Source: Anaerophaga thermohalophila DSM 12881 (GTDB lineage: Bacteria > Bacteroidota > Bacteroidia > Bacteroidales > Marinilabiliaceae). From it: a stretch of 52,550 nt of DNA. Shown piece by piece: positions 17,387 through 24,939 of this stretch; position 1 is the stretch's first letter, and each line of letters opens with the position of its first letter. The position numbers and the translations under genes were made by a program. The notes under the pieces were generated by a model. It worked only from the letters and a program-made list of their open reading frames with translations. It did not search any database and was not told the origin of the DNA. The stretch spans positions 1 to 52,550 of the forward strand of contig NZ_AEWI01000144.1 in assembly GCF_000191885.1 (NCBI RefSeq), in the 5' to 3' direction.

Positions 17387-18184
17387 GTGAAAAAGTTGAA
17401 AAATAAAAAAATATGGATAACGGGAGCTTCATCCGGTATTGGTGAGGCGCTTGCCCTTGCCCTTGCACGCGAAGGGGCAGACCTGATACTTTCGTCACGC
17501 AACCTGGAAAAGCTTGAGAAGGTTAAAGAGGCCTGTTTGAAATATACTTCCTTTTGCATGGTGCAACTGCTTGACCTGTCGGATACCGGCAGCTTGGACG
17601 TCGTTGTGGAGAATGTGATGAAGAAGGTTGGCGGTATTGATATTCTGATCAACAATGCAGGCAGGAGTCAACGTTCTCTTGCCAAAGAAACCTCGTTCGA
17701 TGTTGACAGGAGTATAATGGAAATCAACTTTTTCGGGGTCATAAAACTTACCAAACTCGTTCTGCCTTACATGTTGGAAAAAGGAACCGGCCATATTGTC
17801 GTGGTAAGCAGCATTACCGGGAAATTCGGATTCCCTTTGCGAACGGCCTATTCGGCTTCGAAACACGCGGTCCAGGGCTATTTTGAATCGTTAAGGGCAG
17901 AACTGAAGGCCGATAATATTAAAGTAACCATTGTATCGCCCGGACGTGTGAAGACAAATATTTCGTTGAATGCCGTCACCGGTGACGGAACACCTTACCG
18001 TAAAATGGATGACGGTCAGGCCGGTGGCATGTTACCCGAAACGTGTGCTTCAAAAATCGTAAAAGCGATAAAGAAAGAACGAAAAGACATATTGGTGGGA
18101 AACAGCGAACTTATCATGGTTTACATCCGGCGTTTTTTTCCTGCCCTTTATCATCGCATTGTAACAAAAACGAGTGCGGTCTAA
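17387..18184 (+). CDS. Short-chain dehydrogenase/reductase (classical SDR)
   Basis: A 265-residue NAD(P)-dependent oxidoreductase. TGASSGIG (12-19) binds the cofactor, SSRN follows the second strand (NADP preference likely), and NNAG is at 89-92. The catalytic set is the serine in VVVSSITG, Y155 and K159 in YSASKH. SPGRVKT after strand six is typical. The sequence resembles the DHRS7-like group that reduces lipid or steroid carbonyls, which fits the lipid gene block, but the substrate is unknown. The start is GTG; upstream codons do not give a better family start. The C-terminus has a hydrophobic and basic patch (MVYIRRFFPALYHRI) that may touch the membrane. Confidence 0.93.
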   Translation: MKKLKNKKIWITGASSGIGEALALALAREGADLILSSRNLEKLEKVKEACLKYTSFCMVQLLDLSDTGSLDVVVENVMKKVGGIDILINNAGRSQRSLAKETSFDVDRSIMEINFFGVIKLTKLVLPYMLEKGTGHIVVVSSITGKFGFPLRTAYSASKHAVQGYFESLRAELKADNIKVTIVSPGRVKTNISLNAVTGDGTPYRKMDDGQAGGMLPETCASKIVKAIKKERKDILVGNSELIMVYIRRFFPALYHRIVTKTSAV

Positions 18185-18193
18185 AATAAAAAA

Positions 18194-18335
18194 TGAGTGC
18201 AGTATAAAAAGCATATTTTTGTCAAAATCAAGGCGTTTTAAATTTTTGCACCGGAGTTAACTTTTTGTTAATGAGGATGCAAAAATTTAAAACAACAACG
18301 AGTTTGGCAATAAAGATGCTTTTTAGACCGGCTCA
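18194..18335 (+). repeat. TGAGTGCAG miniature element, subfamily A, copy 4
   Basis: A 142-bp element from TGAGTGCAGTATAAAAAGC to TTTTTAGACCGGCTCA. It is the only young copy without a matching 4-bp flank (AAAA on the left, GGAA on the right). It ends 20 bases before the VOC gene and reads in the same direction. Confidence 0.85.
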
Positions 18336-18355
18336 GGAATTAAATTTCAAATAAC

Positions 18356-19414
18356 ATGCAGAAAAACATTTGTGGAATACAACAGATAGGAATAGGATTA
18401 AAGGATGCTAAAGAAGCCTGGAGATGGTATCGCAAAAATTTTGGAATGGACATTAAAGTTTTTGAAGATACGGCGACGGCTAAACTAATGCATCATTATA
18501 CCAACGGGAAAGATTGTGAACGTTATGCTGCTTTAGCTATGAATATGGAAGGCGGCGGTGGGTTTGAAGTCTGGCAGCACACTCAGATAACGCCTAAACC
18601 GCCTGCTTTTGAGGTTCAACCTGGGGACACGGGGATATTTATTACGAAGATGAAATGTCGTGATGTAACGGCTGCTTACAAACAACATAAACTGATGGGG
18701 GTAAACCTGATTGGTGAACCGGTAAAAAATCCGGCAGGTCAGTTGCACTATTATCTGGCCGATCCCTATAGTAATATTTTCGAGGTGGTGGAAGACCACT
18801 ATTATTTCATGAAACAGAAATCTTTTACGGGGGGAGTGGCCGGTGCCGTTATTGGTGTTTCGGACATTGACAGGGCCCGTGAAGTCTATTCCGATATTCT
18901 GCAATATGATGAGGTGATATTTGATAAAACCGGTGTATTCGATGATTTCGATCCGCTGCCGGGAGGGGAACAAAAATATCGCCGTGTTCTGCTCGGTCAT
19001 AAAAAGCAACGTACCGGCCCTTTCAGCAAATTATTAGGACCCACCCAGATTGAATTGGTTCAGGCTTTGGAGCGGACACCGAAACGAATCTTTGAAAATC
19101 GCATCTGGGGCGAGCTGGGTTTTATTCACATTTGTTTCGATGTTAGCGGAATGGAAGCTTTACAAAAGGAGTGCGAGGCAAAAGGTTTTCCGTTTACTGT
19201 AAATAGTGCCGACAGCTTTGATATGGGAAGTGCTGCAGGTCATTTCTCTTATATTTCCGACCCGGACGGGACACCCATTGAGTTTGTGGAAACCCATAAA
19301 CTTCCGGTTGTCGAAAAGTTGCGACTGTATATCAATCTTAAAAAGCGGGATCCGCAAAAATCTTTGCCCGACTGGATGGTAAAAACACTTACTTTCAGTA
19401 GGGTTAAAGATTGA
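18356..19414 (+). CDS. Double VOC-domain (glyoxalase/extradiol dioxygenase-like) protein
   Basis: A 352-residue protein with two tandem vicinal-oxygen-chelate modules at about 5-150 and 160-310. The first contains QIGIGLKDAKEAWRWY and ends in YLADPYSNIFEVVED. The second contains VIGVSDIDRAREVYSDIL, FIHICFDVSG and YISDPDGTPIEFVE. Possible metal ligands are histidines early in each module and the glutamates in FEVVE and IEFVE. The C-terminal 40 residues are basic (LYINLKKRDPQKS). The two-module layout resembles 4-hydroxyphenylpyruvate dioxygenase or glyoxalase-type enzymes, but the reaction cannot be assigned. A miniature element lies directly upstream. Its place in the lipid block suggests a lipid-modifying step, which is inference. 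Confidence 0.8.
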   Translation: MQKNICGIQQIGIGLKDAKEAWRWYRKNFGMDIKVFEDTATAKLMHHYTNGKDCERYAALAMNMEGGGGFEVWQHTQITPKPPAFEVQPGDTGIFITKMKCRDVTAAYKQHKLMGVNLIGEPVKNPAGQLHYYLADPYSNIFEVVEDHYYFMKQKSFTGGVAGAVIGVSDIDRAREVYSDILQYDEVIFDKTGVFDDFDPLPGGEQKYRRVLLGHKKQRTGPFSKLLGPTQIELVQALERTPKRIFENRIWGELGFIHICFDVSGMEALQKECEAKGFPFTVNSADSFDMGSAAGHFSYISDPDGTPIEFVETHKLPVVEKLRLYINLKKRDPQKSLPDWMVKTLTFSRVKD

Positions 19415-19432
19415 CATTACCATTTTAAGGTG

Positions 19433-19530
19433 CTGATGAAACGAGCATGATAAGGTTTTGTCACAACAGAACATGTATAAATCTCAATCATGCGAGTTCC
19501 ATCAGACCAATAACTTAAATAAATTATATA
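19433..19530 (+). repeat. AACGAGCATG-family dispersed repeat
   Basis: GATGAAACGAGCATGATAAGG, CAGAACATGTATAA and CATGCGAGTTCCATCAGACC are all present. The right end is decayed (TTATATATTAGTAAAAAA in place of TTTTATACTGATGAA), and here it does not provide a start codon. Confidence 0.78.
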
Positions 19531-19603
19531 TTAGTAAAAAATTGTTATAAAATTGTTAGCACTGTTAGATTGTTAGGGCTCATAAATCATTTTATGCAGA
19601 GAA

Positions 19604-20419
19604 ATGGGAGAAAATTTTAACTCAAAGCCACTTAGTATGCCTGATCAGAAAGTAAAATTTCATACCGATAGAAGCGATCTGATACATTTTATGGAAAACC
19701 TTCCGTACACTTTTCGTGAGGAAGGAACAACCATAAAAAACGCTCGCAATGAGATTAAGATCATAAACTACGGTGGCGTCGATATGTGTGTGAAAGCATT
19801 TAACAAAGTTACTGTTTTCAATCGTTTCATGTATTCGTGGTTCCGCTCTACAAAAGCTGAGAGGTCGTATAATCTGGCAAAGCTTCTTTTGGAAAAAGGA
19901 ATTGATACGCCCTGTCCATTGGGATATGTTGAAGTTAAAGGGAGATGGGGTATCCTGAAAACCAGTTTCTATGTCTCCTTATACCAGAGATACGATTTCA
20001 TGTTGTCAGATATTTTAAAGGGGGAACATCCTGAAGCCAAAGAAATATTGAGCGGATTTGCCCGCTTTATGGCTGTCAAAGTTCATCCTGCCGGCATCTG
20101 GCACGGCGACCTGAGTCCGGGAAACGTCCTTATTAATAAAAATTCGTTGAAGAATTACTCTTTTTCAATGATTGACTTAAACAGAATAAAAGTAAAAAAA
20201 CGAATTACGCCCCGTAAGGGGATTCGGAATCTTCAGAAATTAACGAATCGCCCGGTCTATCTGTCCATTATGGGTGAAGAGTATGCGCTGGCATCGAAGA
20301 ACGACCCCCTCATGTTTGCATACTCTCTGATAGGCAGTCATATTGCCACTTCATTGAGACGCAGGCGCGTGAAGCGATTCCTTCGTATTTTTAAACCAAA
20401 GAAGAAGGCAGTGGCATAG
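19604..20419 (+). CDS. Lipopolysaccharide kinase (WaaP/InaA-like) family protein
   Basis: A 271-residue protein-kinase-fold enzyme of the WaaP/KdkA/RIO-like group. The catalytic loop is HGDLSPGNVLI, with H167, D169 and N174, and the DFG-equivalent metal aspartate is D191 in MIDLNRI. An N-lobe lysine is present in DMCVKAFN. The C-terminus is strongly basic (LRRRRVKRFLRIFKPKKK), suiting a membrane surface. Family members phosphorylate sugars of the lipid A core, so it may phosphorylate a lipid-linked sugar made by the block upstream. It is the last gene of the plus-strand block and converges on glnS with only 6 bases between them. A second ATG 33 bases in would remove the variable N-terminus and cannot be excluded. 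Confidence 0.85.
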   Translation: MGENFNSKPLSMPDQKVKFHTDRSDLIHFMENLPYTFREEGTTIKNARNEIKIINYGGVDMCVKAFNKVTVFNRFMYSWFRSTKAERSYNLAKLLLEKGIDTPCPLGYVEVKGRWGILKTSFYVSLYQRYDFMLSDILKGEHPEAKEILSGFARFMAVKVHPAGIWHGDLSPGNVLINKNSLKNYSFSMIDLNRIKVKKRITPRKGIRNLQKLTNRPVYLSIMGEEYALASKNDPLMFAYSLIGSHIATSLRRRRVKRFLRIFKPKKKAVA

Positions 20420-20425
20420 GTGAAA

Positions 20426-22135
20426 TTATTTTTTCGTCATTTTAGCCCAGGTATCTTTAAGGGGAACAGTCCGGTTAAATACAAGGTGTCCGGGGGTGCT
20501 GTCCGGATCAACGCAAAAGTATCCCAGCCGCTGAAACTGAAAGAAATCCAATGCTTTAACATCCTTTAGCGACGGTTCAACCCGGCAATTGGTGAGTATA
20601 TTCAAAGAGTCGGGGTTGAGAAACTCTTTGAAATCTTTGTCTTTATGGCCTGCCGGGTCTTCATCCATAAACAGGCGGTCATACAGGCGTACTTCTGCCG
20701 GAAGGCTGTGTGAAGCACTGACCCAGTGAAGGGTTCCCTTTACTTTTTTGCCAGTGGTATCATTGCCACTGCGCGTTTCCGGATCATAGGTACAATAGAT
20801 TTCTTCCACCTCTCCGTTTTCGTTCTTTTTGTAGTCCTCGCATTTGATGATGTATCCGTTTTTCAGGCGGACTTCACGTCCCGGTCCTAAGCGGAAGAAT
20901 TTTTTAGGCGGATTTTCCATGAAATCGTTGCGTTCGATGTATAATTCACGGGTAAACGGTATTTGGCGGGTTCCCTGACTTTCATCCTCGGGATTGTTGA
21001 CAGCCTCCATCCACTCTACCTTGTCTTCAGGATAATTGATCAATACAAGTTTTACCGGATCAATGACTGCATTGACGCGGGGAGCCCGCTTGTTCAGGTC
21101 TTCACGGACACAGTGTTCAAGAAGAGCCACATCAATAATATTATCACGTTTTGCCACGCCTACTCTTTCGGCAAACATGCGGATAGAGGCGGGCGTGTAA
21201 CCACGACGGCGAAGACCTGAAATGGTCGGCATCCGCGGATCGTCCCATCCATTCACGATACCTTTTTGCACCAGTTCCAGAAGGCGCCGTTTGCTCATTA
21301 CGGTATAGTTAAGATTCAGACGTGCGAACTCAATCTGACGAGGGCGCCGTTCCGGTTCGGGTTCTCCTTCCAGTATCTGGTCGAGAAACCAGTTATACAA
21401 CGGTCGGTGCACTTCAAATTCAAGTGTGCAGATTGAGTGCGTGATCCCTTCAATGAAGTCGCTCTGTCCGTGTGTGAAATCGTACATGGGATAAATGCAC
21501 CACTTATTGCCCGTGCGATGGTGACTTTTATGAATGATGCGATACATAATCGGATCGCGCATGTGCATATTGGGCGAGGCCATGTCTATTTTGGCACGCA
21601 GAACACGCTCTCCTTCTTTGAATTCGCCGTTTCTCATGCGCATGAAAAGGTCCAGATTTTCTTCCACGCTACGGTTGCGGAATTCACTCTCCACGCCGGG
21701 TTCGGTAGGCGTCCCTTTTTGTGCAGCTATGGCTTCGGCACTCTGATCGTCTACATAAGCCTTGCCGTTTTTTATCAGCTTTACGGCCCACTCAAAAAGC
21801 TGATCGAAATAGTCGGAAGCATATTTCTCCTGACCTTCCCATTCAAATCCCAGCCAGCGAACATCCTGTTTAATGGACTCTACATATTCAACCTCTTCTT
21901 TGGTCGGATTGGTGTCATCAAAGCGGAGATTGCAGCCGCCATTGTATTTTTCTGCGATTCCGAAATTCAGGCAGATGGATTTGGCATGACCGATATGAAG
22001 ATAGCCGTTGGGCTCCGGGGGGAAACGTGTTAGCACGGCACCGCCGTTTTTCCCTTCTTTCAGGTCTTTCTCTATCTCCTGATGGATAAAATTACCTTTT
22101 GGGGCTGGTGTAGATACTTCTTCAGTTTTGCTCAT
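20426..22135 (-). CDS. glnS: Glutamine--tRNA ligase
   Basis: A 569-residue class I synthetase that charges tRNA-Gln directly. HIGH is at 47-50 in [10 protein letters not shown], and the KMSKS-equivalent MSKRR is at 280-284. RFDDTNP (71-77) and the C-terminal anticodon-binding beta-barrels with [16 protein letters not shown] are typical of GlnRS rather than GluRS. Length matches the Bacteroidota GlnRS without the YqeY extension. With gltX at 29.2-30.7 kb, the window has both the Glu and Gln enzymes. It is monocistronic on the minus strand and converges on the kinase gene. Confidence 0.97.
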   Translation of the reverse strand: MSKTEEVSTPAPKGNFIHQEIEKDLKEGKNGGAVLTRFPPEPNGYLHIGHAKSICLNFGIAEKYNGGCNLRFDDTNPTKEEVEYVESIKQDVRWLGFEWEGQEKYASDYFDQLFEWAVKLIKNGKAYVDDQSAEAIAAQKGTPTEPGVESEFRNRSVEENLDLFMRMRNGEFKEGERVLRAKIDMASPNMHMRDPIMYRIIHKSHHRTGNKWCIYPMYDFTHGQSDFIEGITHSICTLEFEVHRPLYNWFLDQILEGEPEPERRPRQIEFARLNLNYTVMSKRRLLELVQKGIVNGWDDPRMPTISGLRRRGYTPASIRMFAERVGVAKRDNIIDVALLEHCVREDLNKRAPRVNAVIDPVKLVLINYPEDKVEWMEAVNNPEDESQGTRQIPFTRELYIERNDFMENPPKKFFRLGPGREVRLKNGYIIKCEDYKKNENGEVEEIYCTYDPETRSGNDTTGKKVKGTLHWVSASHSLPAEVRLYDRLFMDEDPAGHKDKDFKEFLNPDSLNILTNCRVEPSLKDVKALDFFQFQRLGYFCVDPDSTPGHLVFNRTVPLKDTWAKMTKK

Positions 22136-22275
22136 AAACGATCAGACTTTAAAACCTGTTACTTTATTTTTTTTTACTCCGCAAAAAAACAGAAACTTTA
22201 TTCTTTCCTGACAGATTCACAAGGCGATTACAAAGGTTTAACGAACGACTGTTTCTTCGGCATCAGAAATATTTC

Positions 22276-22458
22276 GTGTCTGTCCATAAAGTGCCATTTA
22301 CTGTGTTACGCTTGTCCGAAAATTACTCATTAACGAAAAGTAAACTCCGTTTTTTCGGACTTCGCAAGCCTTGTAAATAACACTTTCTGAACAGACACAT
22401 GATTTGTTACAACTTTTCCCGTCTTTATAGACAGCCACTATTTAGTACCTCTCATTGT
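22276..22458 (-). repeat. GTGTCTGT-family repeat, copy B
   Basis: The 123-bp core (22276-22398) is exactly as long as that of copy A and is inverted relative to it. The ends GTGTCTGTCCATAAAGTG and CACTTTCTGAACAGACAC form terminal inverted repeats. Similarity continues rightward through GATTTGTTACAACTTTTCCC and AGTACCTCTCATTG. Confidence 0.78.
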
Positions 22459-22550
22459 TCCTGTTTTCCTGATGCCGTCGCCAATTCAAATAAATACAAA
22501 CATACAAAAATAACGCTTTTATATAGTTATTGAAACAAACGTACAAATCC

Positions 22551-22693
22551 TGAATGCAGTATAAAAAGCATATTTTTGTCAAAATCAAGGCGTTTTAAAT
22601 TTTTGTACCGGAGTTAACTTGTTGTTAATGAGGATGCAAAAATTTAAAACAACAACGAGTTTGGCAACAAAGATGCTTTTTAGTCCGGGCTCA
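22551..22693 (+). repeat. TGAGTGCAG miniature element, subfamily A, copy 5
   Basis: A 143-bp element from TGAATGCAGTATAAAAAGC to TTTTTAGTCCGGGCTCA, flanked by ATCC on both sides (22547-22550 and 22694-22697). It reads toward the lamin-tail gene. Confidence 0.88.
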
Positions 22694-22824
22694 ATCCTTT
22701 TTATCCGAAAATTTAGCCATACATCACATCACAATATCCTGCAGTTCCTTGCGGATTTTGGGTATTAATTAATTTATTTCTATTTTTACTCTTATTTTAA
22801 TTGTATTCCCTAATCTTTAGAATC

Positions 22825-23655
22825 ATGAAGAAACAACTTAACCTAATCTTAATTGCTTTTTTTGTCCCTTTTCTCCTGACGGCACAACCTTCGACCAACG
22901 ACCTGATTATTTCTGAATATGTCGAGGGAAGTAGTTATAATAAATATCTTGAGATATACAACGGAACCGGGCAATCGGTGGACTTGTCGGACTATGAGGT
23001 TCATGTTTTTTCTAATGGAAACGTGGAACCTAATTATGGAATTTCCCTGGAAGGAACCCTGAATCATGGAGAGGTTTTTGTTATTGCAAACGGAAGTGCT
23101 GAATTATATAGTACTCCGGATATTTCAACGGGGTCTCTCAATTTTAATGGTGATGATGCCGTAGCCCTTTACAAAATATCCTTGGATGATTATATCGATG
23201 TTTTCGGTTGCATTGGTGTTGATCCTGGTTCAGCCTGGATCAGCGGTACGTTAACAACTTTGGATGTAACTTTGCGGCGGAAAACCAATGTTACTTCAGG
23301 TGCAAGTCGCAGTGACAATGAAACGGATTTTAATACCCTTGGTACTGAATGGATTGCTTCTGACATGGATGATGTGTCGGGACTGGGCGTGCATGGAACC
23401 GCAACGTTCAGCATTTTGGCCGGAACGGCGGACGAGGTAATATTATTTCCCAACCCGGCCCGTGATTTTATTTCTATCCGTTCGGACAAAAAAGTTGAGG
23501 AAGTTCGTATTTTCGATATGACCGGTCAGCCGGCACGCGTTTCCCGTCATTTTGATGGCCGGATCAATGTTTCCGCTTTGAGATCGGGAATATATATTGC
23601 CAAAATACGCTTGACCGGCAATGAATTCAGGATTTTGAAATTCACAAAGGAATAA
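22825..23655 (+). CDS. Secreted lamin-tail-domain protein with type IX secretion sorting signal
   Basis: A 276-residue secreted protein. Signal peptide about 1-20 (basic MKKQ, hydrophobic run, TAQP). A lamin-tail Ig-like domain follows (about 25-150): LIISEYVEGSSYNKYLEIYN, VDLSDYEV, LNHGEVFVIAN and FNGDDAVALYK are the usual LTD landmarks, normally seen in secreted nucleases and adhesins. The C-terminal 70 residues are a Por-type sorting domain (ILFPNPARDFISI, IFDMTGQ, NVSALRSGIYIAKI, ILKFTKE), which directs export through the type IX system. No enzymatic domain is left between the two. I start at the ATG before the signal peptide; the frame is open 8 codons further upstream. Confidence 0.92.
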   Translation: MKKQLNLILIAFFVPFLLTAQPSTNDLIISEYVEGSSYNKYLEIYNGTGQSVDLSDYEVHVFSNGNVEPNYGISLEGTLNHGEVFVIANGSAELYSTPDISTGSLNFNGDDAVALYKISLDDYIDVFGCIGVDPGSAWISGTLTTLDVTLRRKTNVTSGASRSDNETDFNTLGTEWIASDMDDVSGLGVHGTATFSILAGTADEVILFPNPARDFISIRSDKKVEEVRIFDMTGQPARVSRHFDGRINVSALRSGIYIAKIRLTGNEFRILKFTKE

Positions 23656-23680
23656 AAAGAATCTGTTGAGAAGAGATAGA

Positions 23681-23750
23681 GGTCGGTGGCGGATTCGAAC
23701 CGCCGTACGCGGTTTTGCAGACCGCTGCCTAGCCACTCGGCCAACCGACC
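23681..23750 (-). tRNA. tRNA-Cys (GCA anticodon)
   Basis: The minus strand folds as a cloverleaf. The acceptor arm GGTCGGT pairs with ACCGACC, and the T arm contains GGTTCGAATCC. The anticodon arm GCGGT-CTGCAAA-ACCGC places GCA in the loop. The 70-base length suits tRNA-Cys. The CCA end is not encoded (the base after the acceptor is T). It lies 25 bases after the lamin-tail gene, on the opposite strand. Confidence 0.97.
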
Positions 23751-24292
23751 ATATTTACAATTTTCCGGAATCGCCGTTTTGGCTTTTGCCCGATGCTTCG
23801 TTGCTTATCCATCCTGCCAACCGGCCTTTTTACTCTCCAAAACAGCGGTTGCAAAAATAGAGATAAATTTCCATTCTGCCCAAAAATGTTCCGATTTAAT
23901 TCCGGGGTAATTGTTGAGTGTTGGTAGAATTTTCCACGCAAAGGCCGCAAAATGTTAGCACGCAAAGGCACAAAAGATCATAATTCGCCCGGAATAACAG
24001 ACTGTCTAATGTCATTCTGAGGAGGTAACGACGAAGAATCTGTTACCTGTTTTTGGGTTCTTTGATGATTAGAGGTTTTTATACATAAAACCTTTCCATG
24101 CTCGTTTCTTAGTGATTTTTGCGTTCCTTTAATTGTGCGCGTTTCCGGCGCGGAATAGAAACAGACAAAACGCTTAGCACCTCAAAATAATATTTAGCCA
24201 ATGAGGTTGCATTAAACTACTATTCCGGGGAACTTTTTCAATGGTCGCGTAATTAGTTTGAATTATAACCAATTTGTAATCACAACCTTGCA
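23751..24292. other. 542-base spacer with degenerate repeats
   Basis: It contains CACGCAAAGGC-type repeats (about 23935-23970), an inverted composite repeat (24006-24106) and an ACGCAAAAATC / AATTAAAGGAACGC stretch (24113-24143) related to 13852-13890. No gene is visible. Confidence 0.6.
24006..24106 (-). repeat. Composite repeat (GATTCTTCGTCGT module plus AACGAGCATG half-unit)
   Basis: The plus strand reads AATGTCATTCTGAGGAGG, TAACGACGAAGAATCTG, TTTGATGATTAGAGG and ATGCTCGTTTC. This is the reverse of the module order at 1854-2030. Confidence 0.72.
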
Positions 24293-24682
24293 TTATTTCA
24301 TTTCCGCGTTAAAGCTTTTTTCGAGTGTAACACTTACTTTTTTCATCTGTCCTCCCATGGGAGGATTCATTTTGGAAACTTTTACCCGTGTCCATTTTAT
24401 TTGCGGAAAGTTTCGGTAAAGCGAATCAATAATGCGGGCAGTGACGTTTTCCAGCAGGTTTGACGTTTGTTGCATCTCCTGGCGTACAAGTTTGTATACC
24501 TTCATGTAATTGAGCGCATCATTTATTTTATCACTTTTCATGGGTAGGGTCATGTCTGTTTTTAAGGCAATATTAACAATGAAACGGTTTCCTACCACGT
24601 TTTCTTCTCTGAAGCAGCCGTGGTAAGCATAGAATTCCATTTCTTCCAGTTCAATAATGCCGTTGGGTATTTGTGCATCCAT
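24293..24682 (-). CDS. folB: Dihydroneopterin aldolase
   Basis: A 129-residue folate-pathway enzyme. It cleaves 7,8-dihydroneopterin to 6-hydroxymethyl-dihydropterin and glycolaldehyde, as a tunnel-fold oligomer. Family landmarks are IIELEEMEFYAYHGCFREE (active-site region with the conserved glutamate), RFIVNIALKTDM, INDALNY containing the active-site tyrosine, LLENVTARIIDSL, and VKVSKMNPPMGG carrying the catalytic lysine. Length is normal. No other folate genes are adjacent. A -7 box at 24889-24896 could drive it through a leader of about 200 bases. Confidence 0.93.
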   Translation of the reverse strand: MDAQIPNGIIELEEMEFYAYHGCFREENVVGNRFIVNIALKTDMTLPMKSDKINDALNYMKVYKLVRQEMQQTSNLLENVTARIIDSLYRNFPQIKWTRVKVSKMNPPMGGQMKKVSVTLEKSFNAEMK

Positions 24683-24888
24683 CTGTCTGTTATGCTTATG
24701 ATCTTGAAGTTATTATTGAGTGACTGTAGTTCTCTTCAAAAGCGTGTCCGCCTTAAGTCCGGGCGGATCACCGGAAACAAAGAGTGGAGTGCTCCCGGCG
24801 GTGTCAACAGCATCGAACGGGGGTACAAGATTGTCGGCAAGCGAAAGCAATATCTGCATAGCAAAATAATTTGATGTGATTTGGAATA

Positions 24889-24896
24889 CAAAGATA
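24889..24896 (-). promoter_or_regulatory. -7 box, minus strand, upstream of folB
   Basis: The plus strand reads CAAAGATA, so the minus strand reads TATCTTTG. It lies back to back with the plus-strand promoter of the porin gene. A 48-codon open frame (24713-24859) lies between this box and folB. Confidence 0.5.
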
Positions 24897-24903
24897 AAGA
24901 TGT

Positions 24904-24932
24904 TTTGTACATTCTATTTTTCAATATCTTTG
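24904..24932 (+). promoter_or_regulatory. Promoter of the putative porin gene
   Basis: TTTG at 24904-24907 and TATCTTTG at 24925-24932, separated by 17 bases, resemble the Bacteroidota -33/-7 pair. The -7 box ends 7 bases before the ATG, so the message should be leaderless or nearly so. Confidence 0.65.
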
Positions 24933-24939
24933 CGACGGA

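Larger units (their letters stand above)
22136..22824. other. 689-base divergent spacer with two repeat elements
   Basis: The spacer between glnS and the lamin-tail gene. It holds the inverted GTGTCTGT-family copy (22276-22458) and a subfamily A miniature element (22551-22693). The remaining stretches are AT-rich, and no further gene is seen. Confidence 0.7.
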
